Shown here: one piece after another, positions 14,881 to 27,067 of the stretch
Position numbering within the stretch: position 1 is the stretch's first letter
How the letters are laid out: each line of letters starts with the position of its first letter
From: Viola odorata
Taxonomy: Eukaryota > Streptophyta > Magnoliopsida > Malpighiales > Violaceae
Assembly (NCBI GenBank): GCA_963691705.1
Contig: OY829539.1
Location: forward strand, 57,696,327 to 57,760,326
Reading direction: 5' to 3'
DNA: 64,000 nucleotides
Translations under genes and position numbers: made by a program
Notes under the pieces: model-generated
The model's input: the letters and a program-made list of their open reading frames with translations, nothing else
The model's database searches: none
What the model was told of the DNA's origin: nothing

Positions 14881-16078
14881 AAATAACAAAACCAAGAACC
14901 TCAGTTCTTCTCCGTCTGCTGCCGCAGCTCCCCAAGCCACTGCCGTCGCCGGCGTCTCTTTAATCCTCGCAAGGGACAAGTCCTCCTCCTCCTCCCGACC
15001 CGTTTCTCCCTCCTTTTATTATTAGTTCCTGCTGTCACCACCACACACAGCGTTCTGAGGTGCCGCCGACGCACCAAGTACCAAGCTCCCCAGGTGCCGG
15101 AATCCCCTCCGCCACTCCTCCTTTTCCTCATTCCTCCCCTCCCTTTTCGTTGACAAATTCAAAGGCAAGAAGCTCATCGGTTGTTAATACTTACCTTCCG
15201 CGAATATATATTTTTTTGATCAGGGTTCGGGTATAGAAATTATAATGTACAAGTACGTAATTCCCCTTCACTTTTCTTGGTTGCTAATTTCGTTAGGGAA
15301 ACGTATTATTTTGGAGGAAATTGACTAACTGTTAATGGCTGTGTGATGACGAGATTGTGATATATCATGGAGTCGAGTCATTAACAAAGGGCATCCGTAG
15401 ATGACCCAAGTCTTACAAGTTGTGTTCTCCTCCATGGAACTCGACCCATTTTTATTTTCTTTTGATGTGGGCATTTTCTATTATTTTGCCACCTTAACTA
15501 CTATCTTTAGGTGCTCCAGAATCCTAAACAACTTAGCCATGACATATGCTGTGTAATGTAGTAGGTACCTATGTATATACTTTAACTTGCCATATAGCTA
15601 GTTTCTGTAAATCTTGCCAATTTGATGAGTTTGTTGGCACTGATCATCTTGATAATTGAGCGGGTGTAATCCCTTTCCAGTGATTTTCTTAAATGAAACA
15701 TACTCTCTTCGTCACAATTTAGGGCTCTTCAATAAGTTATGGACTGACTAGATACTTAATGTAACACTCTTGATTTTATTTCCTTTATCTATGACTCGGT
15801 TGCTTGCGCTCCTTTAGCCTCTAGCTTGTTAAAATGACAAGACTATGATTATCGCATTGCATTATTTTTTAATCCATGGTCATATTAGCTTATGTAATTA
15901 TGGGTGCTATTATGGATGTTCTATGGTTCTCTCTCAAAATGCCTAATAAATCCAATCCAATAGGTGAGAGTTGGTGGGATTTAAGCACTTATTCAAAATT
16001 TTCTATCCATGATTGGGTACTTAATGTTTAAATTTTTTCCTTGTTGCAGGTGTTGCTTGTATAGATAATTGCTAAGCA
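14881..16078 (+). promoter_or_regulatory. probable SAS10 5' leader with intron
   Basis: A C/T-rich leader-like stretch (about 14885-15170) is followed by AT/T-rich sequence that ends in a good acceptor, TTGTTGCAG, about 30 bp before the start codon at 16079. This suggests a 5' UTR intron. The donor cannot be fixed by eye. Confidence 0.45.
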
Positions 16079-19000
16079 ATGGCAAAGAGAGGAAGGAGTC
16101 AAAAGAAAGGTGATAGCAGAGCCACAAAGAAAAGATCCCATGATGCTGAGTCACCAGAAATGGATGATGAAATTGATACTTGTAAGTGCTGGTTTAACTT
16201 CATTTGTACCTCTTTCTTGCTTTAAGTTGTGTTGAATGTTCTGTTTTCATGCATTAAGACAAGTTTTGGCATTATGGAATTCAGTGGAATTTGTTGCCTA
16301 CTTGTAGATATGTGGTTTTACCTAGGTGAGATATAAAAAGAAATTGAGTTTGTATTTGTGGTGGTTTTTGCAGTTCACAAGCAGAGGGACATTATTCCAC
16401 TGGATGTAGATGGTGATGTTGAGGGATTAAGTGATGATGATGAGCTTCCAGTTTTAGATGATGAGGTTTTAGTTTCCCTTCACTGATAAATATTGTAAAT
16501 GCTAGATCGTTTTGCTTTTTTCATTTTTTAAAAGTCAATTCATGTTTTGAACCAGATTATTTTTGGTTTATATCCAATTTGAAAAGGTTTGTCAGGATTT
16601 ATTTCTCAATCTATTTGGGAATGAAGAATGTAAGGGCTTTGTTTCTCTGAATTATTAGGCTGAAGCTTTTCATTCCCATTATTGTCTGTTAAAGGAACTT
16701 TAAACTATTTTTATTAACGTTTTGCATTCTTCCATCTTTTGCCTTATTTTATATAATATTGGTTACAGGATATTAATGACAATTATGAAGATGAAGATGA
16801 AGAAGAAGGTGAAGATGATGAGGATGGCGACATCCCAGACAAGGGATTAGCTGCAAAAAGTAAGAAAAACATTGTGATGCCTCTTTTATTCCTTTGTGTT
16901 CAGTCTGCCATTCTGTCCAAATCAGAGCACCAAAAGAAGTAATTGTGAGCTGTTTATTGGGCATTTTTCTTTGGAATTGTTTTGCTTTGTATAACATAGA
17001 GTTTGTCTTTTGAATTTGGCTCATGTCTATCGGGTCACATGTTGGCCCACATATGGGAGCTTTAGGATGTAAAATTTGGGTCACTACTAAAGAAAACTTT
17101 TTGATATCTTCATCGATATATTGTTTTCACTGAACTTATTGGTTGCTTAGTCAAAACAGTCAAGTCTTTTCTTTTTGAATAAGTTGTATAGACTTATCAA
17201 AATGAAAATAATATTTTGATAGAAGAATACTTGCTTATTATCTTTCTTGGTTCTTAAAAGTGGCTACAGCTTCATTGAGTCTTTGATTTGGTTTGTACTT
17301 GCAGTTGTAAGACAAGCAAAATATTTACGATCAAAGTTTGGTGAATTGGATGATGAGCCGCATGATGAAGAAGAGCATGACGGGGAAAACAAAAACTGGG
17401 GTGGGAGAAGTGGATATTACTATGGTGGGACTCGTGAGGTAAGGATTCAGATATTTAATGCCATTTCTTATCTTTACCAATCCCTCATGATTCATTTGAT
17501 TTTATGCTCCCTGTTTTATTTTTCCATCAATTAAATTGCTTAAACGCTTTAAAGTTTTCTAGGGATTGTTTTAGACTTTTGAGTGATTACTTGATGTCAC
17601 TTTATGGCAGAGTTCTGGTGATGAAGCAGAGAAAGAAGAGCAGGTTGTAAGAGAAATGCAAAGTGAAAGAGCAAAACATTTATCAGTTGAAGACTTTGTC
17701 ATGCAAGATGTTTCTGAAGATGAGAACGACAGGGAATTGACATTAGAGGTAAGATTTTCACACCAACTGGGTACTTCTACCTTTGCAACATTATGTCCAA
17801 CCTAATTTCTCCTGTAAAAAAAACATGCAATCTGACTGTAATGTAATGCTTGTACAGGAAATTTCAGTTAGAGGAACAAGCACAGTAAAAGGTGCTTCAA
17901 GCAATGAATCTGAGGAGAGCAGAAAAGATTTAAATTTCTTGTCACGAAAAGAGCAAATGGATGCTGTCCACAGGTACTTTTTATTTGTTTAATTCATTCT
18001 ACAAGTTTTCTGTCTGTGATTTAATTTGAATGTCTGTATTGTATTGTGAAAATGACTTCTTTGTCCAAGTAATTGTTATAAATGGAAAATAAGTAAAGAG
18101 AACTTGTGAGTGTCAAGTATACGTAAAAGCCAGAAATGGAGTGAAAAGAAAGAATTCCTTAAAGGCTGTCAAAAAACAAAAATCTAGTGCAATGATTACC
18201 TGCACTGAAAAGACATTTATGACAAGTCAGCCAAGGTTGCTAGTAAATGACGATAAGAGGTATTCTTGAGTTTTTTGGGGTATTATTTTCCTTTTCCCTG
18301 ATGCTATATAAGTGCCTACAATAGAGGGGTCTACAGAGACTGTGTTTCTCACTGCTCAGCAGTTAGTTTCTCCTAGATAAGATGGTATAGAAGAATAAAG
18401 ATAATAATTGAACCAGCTAAGGAAAAATGAGTTTTGAGGTATTGTAATCAATAAGAAAGTCCTTGAGTTGTTTTCACTAGCATAGGAAAAAACTAGGTTT
18501 GGTGAAATTTGAGGCGCGGTTAAATGTTGACTTTGGTTGTTGTATTCATCTTTGGTCGTTAGATTAGGTCACTTGTAAAAGGCTCTTGACTGTGTCTCAA
18601 GGGTAAATGCCTATATCATATGAAATACCTGGGTGCTGATCAATACTTAAAATGAGATATTTCATGCCTTCTTGTCTATGCGACTGACCTAAGTTGCAGA
18701 ATAGATACTGTAGATGCACAAAAGAAAATTCTATTTTTAGCTAATATTTCTTTCTGCAGTTCTGCTCCTGAACTAGTTGGCTTGCTGTCTGAGCTGAATG
18801 ATGCACTTGAGCAGCTTGAAAGCAGACTTAATCCACTTTTAAGCAAGGTGACATTTTTCTTGCATGATTCTTGTGTTTCACTTTCCTACATTTAACATGC
18901 ATCCTGATTCTGAATTTTTGTATCCTTTTGGATCATGCTATGGTATTGCTTTTCTCTGTTGTTTCCGTAGTGTATTCTCTTGCGAAATATAATTTGTGAT

Positions 19001-22000
19001 TGATGAATGGCTTTATTGTCGGCATATAAAGGATTTGCTATTTTCTATAGGTTAAAGCAGGTGGAATCATGCAGGATGGTGGAATCCACTACTTGGAGGT
19101 GAAACAACAACTTTTGCTGGCCTATTGCCAAGCTATAACATTCTACCTGCTTCTGAAGTCTGAAGGTCAGCCAGTCCGGGATCATCCTGTCATCTCACGA
19201 CTTGTAGATATCAAGTGCTTACTGGATAAGGTTATCTTTCATATTTGGAAAGCTAAAATTGTTTTTTCTGTATACCTATGTTGAGATGTATTTGGCTTGT
19301 GTACATGCTCATCTTTCTAGGAAAAATGCATATCATGGATGATAATGAAAATCAGTGTGTTAGCTCATGCCTGATTTATCTGGCATAAATTTTTCTACAT
19401 TGAGGCAGTGGTTTGGTATGCTGGTGTATCTAAACTAGTAGTTAGAACTAGAAAGTAAGCCACGAAAGAGATTTAACTAGAAATGCTACCTCAATGTTGG
19501 TGCCTTTAATCATTATATTTTATGGAATAATTTCAATTTTGGTTCTAAAGCTTTGGGAAATTTCAATTTACGTTTTACCTTCTAAGTGTTTTTTTTTTCT
19601 CTTTCCCAAGTTTTATTACTATTCGGAATTTTTTCAATGAAATCATGTCTAGGCATTTGCTAATGTGTCAAAACATTGGGTAAGTCACATGGCTTTAAGG
19701 TTAATTGCGCTATCAGCAATTCCTAACAATGCAGTTAATTTTTTTCTTTTTGGAAAGGTATTGGACTTGATTGAGGGGGATTAAAAGGTTAGAAATGAGA
19801 GAAATTTCCTTGAAAGGCTTAGAATGAAAAGAATGTCTTGATATTTTCCGAATGGTCCTCAGATTTGGCAAAAAACAGCTACAATATCAGAACACGGATG
19901 TGAAAAATCATGTTCGGGTGCACGAAAAAGATAGAAGATGACCATGTCAAACTGATTTAGATTGGTTGTTCTGATATTTTTACACGCTGTCTGATTTTTT
20001 GGTTTCGAAGAATTTATCCATATTACAGTCTACAATCCTTTTAACTCCATGTTACAATCCATAGGTGAATCAAATTGATGAGGATATTCCTTCGGATTTC
20101 GAGGACTCTTTGAAGGACAATCATGGTTCAGAGATCATGAAGAATCTAGTTGCAGAGCATGATGTCCCTGCTTTGACAGTGGATTCTGTCACAAAGAGTA
20201 GTGTCTGTTCTCTCATATCTGCTGATGTACACAAACCAACAGAGGTAGTTACAAAATTCAATCCCTTTTTGCCTGCAATTCTTTTTAATATCAGCGTCCT
20301 AAGCTGTCACCTATTTTTTTCTTGGTACTATAGTCTAGTGGCACAAATAAGTTGGGACAGTTGGAGTCTTTGGCATATCGTGAAGTCAATGAAGGGAGAC
20401 ATAAGAAAAAGGTAAAACACGTCAATTCTTTCTAGCTTTTGTTGCTAATACCTAAGTTGGTAGCATAAGGAAAAATATCTGAAGGTGGATTCTCAAATTG
20501 GCAGGATAATGAAGTTGGTGTACAAAGCATGGGCATGTTAAAATTGAGAGATGATCTTATGGAAAAGTTGAAGAAGAAGGGGGTCCTTAGTTCCCTTTCT
20601 TTGAAGGACCATAAAGCACATAAACACTCAAAACCACTGAATCAGTAATACTTCTACCTCCACAGTTCTGTTCTTCTTAGTACGTTGTTTTTGTAGTGCT
20701 AATTTGTCCAACTTCGAATTGTATAGACAACTTGAAACGTATGATGACTTCGATGATGATGCTATAGATGTTGAGAGGGGAAATCGTAGATTGAGTAATG
20801 GGCACACAGGTTCCTTGGGTTCAAATAAACTTTCCCAACTTGTTGCTGCCAGACTGAACAAGTCAAAGGTATCATCTTTTGAAGCTCAATGTGACTTCTT
20901 TTCTTTTCTTTCAAAGGTCAAATCCTTCATATGAGACTTAAGCTTGGCCTCATTTATCTTTTTCAAGCTCTTAGGTTATTTATTAAATTAAGTGAGATGA
21001 GCCAACTTGATTTAATATGCTATAAGTTAATAATTTAGCATATACAAAAGTAAGCATATATAATCTTTAGTATACTATATTATACCGGTATTGGCTTGTA
21101 AGCTTTCATATAATATAATATTATTTTTACTCCAATATATTTTAGTTATTGATATTAGGCTCGTGAGCTGGCTCGAGTCATCTCATGATCCTAGTTGAGT
21201 TTAGCATTGTTAAGCTCAAGTTTCACTTATTAAGAACTGACTTGACAAATGAGCTCAAGCTTGTCATTTGAGCAAGCTTAAATAAGCTTTAGCCAAGTTT
21301 GGGCATCTCGTAATGACCTGTCTTATTTGGGGCCCGTACAAAAGTTGCTGACATGTATAGAAAAGGGGTATTTGGGTAATGGTTTAAAAATGAATGAATG
21401 AATAGAGTTTTGTTTGAGTATCTTTTTGATGATTATTCAAAGCTATTTGTGGGTTCTAGTCAAATGTAAGTGATTTGGTTGGAAGTTCATGGATAAGGCA
21501 TTAACCAACAAAGCCTTTTTCCATGCTTAAATCTCTATGGCGTCCTTCCTTAGTCAATGCAATCCTTTTGGGGTCTGATTGTTATCTTAATACTTATCCC
21601 CCGTCACACACAAAACAAACAATCTACTGCTCCTAAAGTGTTGCAAGCTAATCAAGACTTGATTGCAACTTTCCACTTGCATTTGTCTTTTCTATTGCGG
21701 TTATAGCAAGTCTGACAGTGACATCTTTATCAATTGTAATGTTATATCTGCATGCAAGGTTGGATTTTCTTTCTACTAGAAATTCAGTAGTCAGATTTAG
21801 ATATTGGAACTAGAATGTTGGACATTTGGTTTGATGCTCTGTCAAAGGATGATATTAGAATGAATGTATTAACATGGTTCTAACCTTTTTCGCTTTGTCT
21901 CCATGCACGGAAGTTTATCTCTGGTGATGATGATTTACCCAAAAGAGATGATATTGGAGAAAGGAGGAGGAAACATGAGCTGAGGGTGTTGGCAAGTGCT

Positions 22001-22876
22001 GGAATCAAGTCTGAGGATGATGTCGGGAATGAGAATGCTCCAAACACTGATGGAGACGTGGGGTCAGAAGATGATGCAGGAGGGTCAGATGATGACTTGT
22101 ACAAACAAGTAGAACAGAACCGAGCTGCAAAACTTGCCACCAAAGCGGAGATTTACAAGAGGTATGCCCTTGTGTTCCACAACTCTAGAATCAAAGTGTG
22201 ATGATTTAAAAGGTGACTGGCCTTGGTTTACATGCACGAAAAGGATGCATCCAAGTTAGTTTTTGCTCTTAATTTTCATAGTCAGATTGCTTAGGACTAA
22301 ATTTAAGCAGCCACTCAGTTTTGCTTGAAATTTTGATTTCCTTAACTGGACCTAGTAGTTATTGTTTGGTAGATACTGTGGTGTAAAAGGTGCTCCTTTT
22401 GCAGGATCCCCAATGTCCCATCATTGCCTGAAACTGTGGAGGGAAAGCGCGTTATCAATCGACAGGTGAGAATGCCCTCTTTTTTTTTATGTTCCTTTCA
22501 TTCTCTACTATCATCACTTCTTCATTTTCTACAATTATCGAGCTTACCTTTTCTTCTAAATCACACCAGATTGAGAAGAACAGAGGTCTTACCCGTGCAC
22601 GCAACAAGTCTACCAAAAATCCAAGGGTGAAATACAGGGTATGGCGATTGCATCGATGGTTTATGTTGCTTATATCGATTACAAATTTCTACTATAGTTC
22701 TTTAATGGGTGGTTGTATCATTTGTCCCTTTATCAAATTTGCAGACGAAGCACGTGAAAGCAGATAAACGGCGGAAAGGGCAAGTGCGGGACACCAAGAA
22801 ACCTACTGGTCCTTATGCTGGTGAAGCCACTGGAATCAATACCAGAATCAGTCGTAGCATCAGACTTAATAGTTGA
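16079..22876 (+). CDS. SAS10: SAS10/UTP3 family protein (small-subunit processome)
   Basis: Sixteen coding exons: 16079-16181, 16374-16465, 16769-16859, 17305-17438, 17611-17748, 17858-17973, 18760-18847, 19051-19230, 20065-20244, 20334-20411, 20505-20644, 20697-20868, 21914-22161, 22405-22465, 22570-22638 and 22745-22876. All join in frame to 673 residues. The N-terminus is basic (AKRGRSQKK), then very acidic. A Utp3/C1D-like helical domain lies at about residues 226-315 (LVGLLSELNDALEQLESRLNP...). A conserved SGDDDLPKRDDIGERRRKHE stretch follows from about 506, and the basic Sas10 C-terminal domain occupies the last ~70 residues (RRKGQVRD, GEATGI). Family members act in the nucleolus in U3 snoRNP/18S rRNA maturation, and yeast Sas10 was also found as a silencing factor. 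Arabidopsis THAL is the likely orthologue. No defect seen. Confidence 0.92.
20995..21310. repeat. possible interspersed repeat in SAS10 intron 12
   Basis: The largest SAS10 intron (20869-21913) holds AT-rich DNA followed by alternating GAGCTCAAGCTT / AAGCTTGAGC-type words (about 21150-21300). Such text is typical of old transposon-derived plant sequence. No ends could be defined. Confidence 0.3.
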
Positions 22877-25289
22877 GTACTGTATTAGGTATGATTGCAG
22901 TACATCTGCATTCAGTTTTGCGCGTGGAATGTGTTGTTTACTGTAACCTGAGTGAGAAGCAATGCCTCAATTTTTTTTGATATTAGCTTTATATTTTCGG
23001 ATTGTAACCATTTGATTCAATCAATATCATGGATGTTACAAAATATGTGAAATCTTCGAAATTCTTGGCCTCTTTTTCATCATCAATACAGAAGAATGAG
23101 CCAGAATCCAGATTAACAAGTTTCACAGAAGTTATCATTTACTTCCACGGATTCGAGTTCTAGTTAGTTTCCCCCTGTTGAACCTATCTATAAACAAAGC
23201 ATAAGAAAGAAACCAGCCAAAGAGCAGATGCCATTGAAATCATGGAAGAATAGCTGCAAAATTACCAAACTGAAGGATGGCCTGTGAAGATGGCTGTGAG
23301 GACATGGTTACCATCTATGTTTCATGTGGAAGCAACCTTAAAGTTTGATTTCAGTACTTTGACTGCAAATGAAGGAACAAATGTTGGTAGATTATAATAC
23401 CAAATACTACAAACGAGCAGAAAGGTGAAACCGAATTGTAGCAACATCAATACCACGTGATTCTTTATTTTTGTGAACAGAAGAAGGACGACGACGTCGA
23501 TGATTGAAGAAGAGCGAAACTGTTTGGCAGGGCCTCCTTGTCTGCCGTCGTATCCAACATTTGGCACGCCAATAGACATCTCACTCGGTGTGGGGGAAAA
23601 AAATATCATTTTTCTACTTTTGCGCAAGGGTGATATTATTATAGTATTATAATATTTTTATTCATAAATCATTAGAGAGAGAAATTAAAGGGAGATGGAG
23701 CAATTTAAATAAATATATTCTAAGGTGATTAGCCAAGAAGTTTTGATTACCAATCCACATCAACTTGTAGTTCAATAAGGTAATAAAATATTAGTGAGAT
23801 TCGATACGAGATTTTCTTTCTAGAAAGAGTTAACTTTTAGGTTTGAGTCATGCTCTTCACAATTAAAAAAAGAGTATCAAGCTATCAACTACTAAGAAGA
23901 AAACCTAAATCGAAAAGACAGAAAAGTACAACTAGTTTTACTTTTTTTTTTCCTTTTTTTAGCTAGATAAAAAAATCCCGATATTTCTAAAAACTTCTAC
24001 TTCAACCCGATAGTTTTATAATTTACAATATCGCTGAAATCGGGCCGGGACTAGTCCCGATATTACCTGCTATTTTCCAATTCAATTCAATTTCCCAATT
24101 CAATTTAATTCTTTGATTTTCATGCAATTATTAAATGCACTCTTCCATTTTTAATTATATTTAGTATATTTATTATTTTAATTATTTTAATTTGGTTATT
24201 TTCAATTGAATAACGGTCACAAGGGAGTTTTAATAATGAACAAAAGAAGAAAGTGGCTAATGTCATTTATGCATAATGCATGAATGATATTTCTTACATT
24301 TGACTCATTTTTTAAATTAAATTTGATTGATTTTAATTTTTAATGTTTAATTGATTTTTTATTTTTTTAAAGCATTGATTGTTATAATTTATAGTAATTA
24401 ATTAACTAAATAAGCATTAGTTTAAATTTTAACGAAAGGACCTAATTGAAAATTGATGATTATGAAAGGAGGAGGACTTAATTGAAAACTGACAATTAAA
24501 AAGGATCAAATTGAATTTAAAAAAAAAACCGGGCCCGGCCGAGTCCAGTCCCAGACCCGAGCCATTTTTTCGAGCCAAGACCGGGTCCCGCCCGATTTTT
24601 TCCGGGTCTGTCGGGTCCCAGGTCGGGTCTGACCTACAGGCCCGGATTGACAGGTCTAATAAAATGTTAAAAAATAATAAAAATTTTGCAAAAAGTGATG
24701 AAAATGTAACAACACATATATTTTTCTTTCATTTTTTAATATAAAATTACAGCTTTTAAAGAATTTAGCGTTTATATCGTAAGTTTTAAACCTATCAAAA
24801 ATTTAATTTTACTGTTACGAAATGAATGGTGAAGAAATTATAAAACATTTGAAATATAAGTGTGGATGGATAAGTACTGTTTGTTTTGCAGCTGTTGTTT
24901 AGGCAAAAATATCTTCTGCTTTTCAACAAATAAACAAGAAAAACAAATCAAAGCAAACAACGAAAACTGCAAAACTTCCAAAACCTAATAATAATAATAA
25001 ATAACTAAAAAGTGATCCCCCACCAGTCCACCTCCCACGCGCCTCGCCGTTATTTCTTCACGTTTTCCTCTTCATTACCTCGCACTTTCTTCCTGTTTCT
25101 CTCCCACTTTTCTCTCTCTGTTCGTTTGTCTCCTCTGTTTCTTATGCTTTTCTTTGTTCGCATCACATGAACACGAACAGACACGTAAAACATCAGATGA
25201 CCATATAGAAAAAAAGCCCACAAACTCCCTTCTTCTTCCTGATTTGTGTTCTTTTTCCCCTGTTTTTTAAAGTTAAAGAAGGAAAGATC
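22877..25289. other. intergenic region between SAS10 and the ERT2-like gene
   Basis: It begins with the probable SAS10 3' UTR. An AT-rich middle (23640-24500) leads to a GC-rich patch (24528-24657) of repeated CGGGTC/CCGGGCC words that ends GACAGGTCTA. This looks like one end of a hAT-type element but no partner end was found. The last ~250 bp are C/T-rich (CTCTCTCTG, about 25080-25140) and probably hold the promoter and 5' UTR of the next gene. Confidence 0.45.
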
Positions 25290-26762
25290 ATGCCTTTGCC
25301 ATGGAAGAAATCAAGCGTTTCGAGGTTTTCTCGTATCATGGCGGATCTTCAGTCACCCAATAGAGGGAATCCTCTGGTGGTAGAGACTGGCTTCCCTACT
25401 TCACTTATTGATCTGTTCGTCAAGAACCATGAGAGATTGAAGAAACCCTCCAGCAAGAAGAAGAGGAAGAAGAAGCATCATTCGAAGCAGCTGCAAGAAC
25501 TCGTAATCTCTGATCCCATACCTTTGTCCAGTTCTAGAGATTTGGGGGAGCTTCTTCTCCATAGGAATAAGGGAGGAAGAGTGGAGAATTTGATGGGACA
25601 GCAGCAGCAGGGGAATTGCAGTGGATGTCAATTGGTGAGTGAGTTGTCTCCCACTGAGAAATGTGTTAATGATGATGTTGATGTTGATGTTCGTACTGTG
25701 GATGAGAAACATCTGTTATGGGTTTTATTGAAAATCCTTGTGGTGGTGATTTTGGGTTTGAGTACTAAAAAGCTTGTTGTTGGTATGACAATGTCCGCCT
25801 TCGTGCTTATTTTCGCTGAGTTTGTTGGGAAACATATCTTATGTTTCTTGACACCTTATGCAAATGCATTTTTGGAAATTTTGATCCAAAGGGTTTCTTC
25901 AGTTTTGTTAATTTTGAAAAGTGAGAAGAAGAATTGTGAAGATCACGCTACCGTGTTGCTCATTCGGGAAGAAGAAGGCAGTAATGAACAGGTGGCTGAT
26001 TCCTGTAATTTGGTTGAGCCTGTTGAGTCCAGCATTGCTGTTGAGGAGATTCGAGTTGAAGAATATTCCCGTGCTATGGTTGCACATCTTGAAAAGAATC
26101 GGGGACCGGAGATTGATGTTGATCTAGTTAATAATGGAGGGAGATTGGGATGTTTAGAAACAGACACAAAGGTGGTGGGGATTCAGAGGCTAGATGAAGG
26201 ACGAATTGAGGTTGTGGTAAGTGAGAAGGGACGCGGTCGAGGCACTAAAATCAAAGCGACCATCATCAAGAAATTGGTGCCGAAGAAGTTGCGCGGTGGA
26301 AAGAAGTGTAAAATGAATGAGGAGAAGGAACTGGATTTGAGCAGTGAAGTATCCAGTTGTTGTGGGGAAAATCAATTAGGGGAGAGAATTGAAGTACTAG
26401 AAGAGCAAGAAAATCATGCTAGACAAGATTTAGAAGTTTATAGAGGCCAAGAACTGCTTAGAGGATTGCTAGAAGAAGAAGAACAAGGAGAAAAGGAGAG
26501 AAAATGTAGAGACTTTGATAATGCCATTTCCATTTCTAGCACAGAGGTGCAGGCTCCAGCTCCAGTGGAAGTGATTTTTCTCAGGGAAAAAGCGGAAAGT
26601 AAAGGAAATGGCAAGTCAGGTTACCTTATCCTATGTGTGATAGTTTTAGCAGGATTGTTGGGAGGTAGAATTATAGCCCTAATGCTTACAGTTGTATGGT
26701 GTTTGATCTTGAAATCTGTCAAGAATAGGTCCCCTGCCTCTCTGTCAGGCCTAGAATGTTGA
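25290..26762 (+). CDS. ERT2-like plant membrane/nuclear-annotated protein, single exon
   Basis: An uninterrupted frame of 490 residues. Near the N-terminus is VETGFPTSLIDLFVKNHERL (about 31-50), followed by a strongly basic KKKRKKKHHSK block that could act as a nuclear signal. Residues about 140-200 are hydrophobic, probably two membrane spans, and a further hydrophobic hairpin lies at about 455-485. The middle is charged, with a basic patch around VPKKLRGGKKCK. I recall this N-terminal block from plant proteins annotated as ethylene-responsive nuclear protein/ERT2, whose biochemical role is not established. A second Met at residue 17 is a possible start; the first was kept because the reading is continuous from it. 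The 3' end converges on the PPR gene about 300 bp away. Confidence 0.75.
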   Translation: MPLPWKKSSVSRFSRIMADLQSPNRGNPLVVETGFPTSLIDLFVKNHERLKKPSSKKKRKKKHHSKQLQELVISDPIPLSSSRDLGELLLHRNKGGRVENLMGQQQQGNCSGCQLVSELSPTEKCVNDDVDVDVRTVDEKHLLWVLLKILVVVILGLSTKKLVVGMTMSAFVLIFAEFVGKHILCFLTPYANAFLEILIQRVSSVLLILKSEKKNCEDHATVLLIREEEGSNEQVADSCNLVEPVESSIAVEEIRVEEYSRAMVAHLEKNRGPEIDVDLVNNGGRLGCLETDTKVVGIQRLDEGRIEVVVSEKGRGRGTKIKATIIKKLVPKKLRGGKKCKMNEEKELDLSSEVSSCCGENQLGERIEVLEEQENHARQDLEVYRGQELLRGLLEEEEQGEKERKCRDFDNAISISSTEVQAPAPVEVIFLREKAESKGNGKSGYLILCVIVLAGLLGGRIIALMLTVVWCLILKSVKNRSPASLSGLEC

Positions 26763-27067
26763 TTTGCGTTTCGTTCAAAACAGGTTTTTTCTCTTCACAG
26801 ATGCTGCTGTTTTTACTCCTGGGGATGTAAGATGTGTGTTCTTGAATCTCAGAATTGTAAAGGGTCAGTATGACAGGGTAGTCCAACCCTTGTTGGCATT
26901 TCCGATTGGAGGTGTTGTATCCTGAACTGTAAATTTATAGAAAATCAAGATTGTGGATCTCAACTCATCTTAGTAACTCACATACTTTTTGCATCTGTCT
27001 CAATCTGATTTCATTTGTTATATTTGCACAGAACAAAGCTGACACATTCATTCTCAAAATTCGATAC
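26763..27067. other. convergent 3' region
   Basis: The two flanking genes converge here, so about 300 bp must carry both 3' UTRs and polyadenylation signals. No other feature seen. Confidence 0.5.

Noticed and set aside
23322..23627. 101-residue minus-strand ORF between SAS10 and the ERT2-like gene
   Set aside because: Starts within a gene-poor region, has no recognisable family and no conserved signals. The GVPNVGYDGRQ segment loosely recalls ClpP N-termini but the rest does not follow.
24528..24660. hAT element end (GC-rich CGGGTC words ending GACAGGTCTA)
   Set aside because: No inverted partner or 8-bp duplication could be located, so only mentioned as context.
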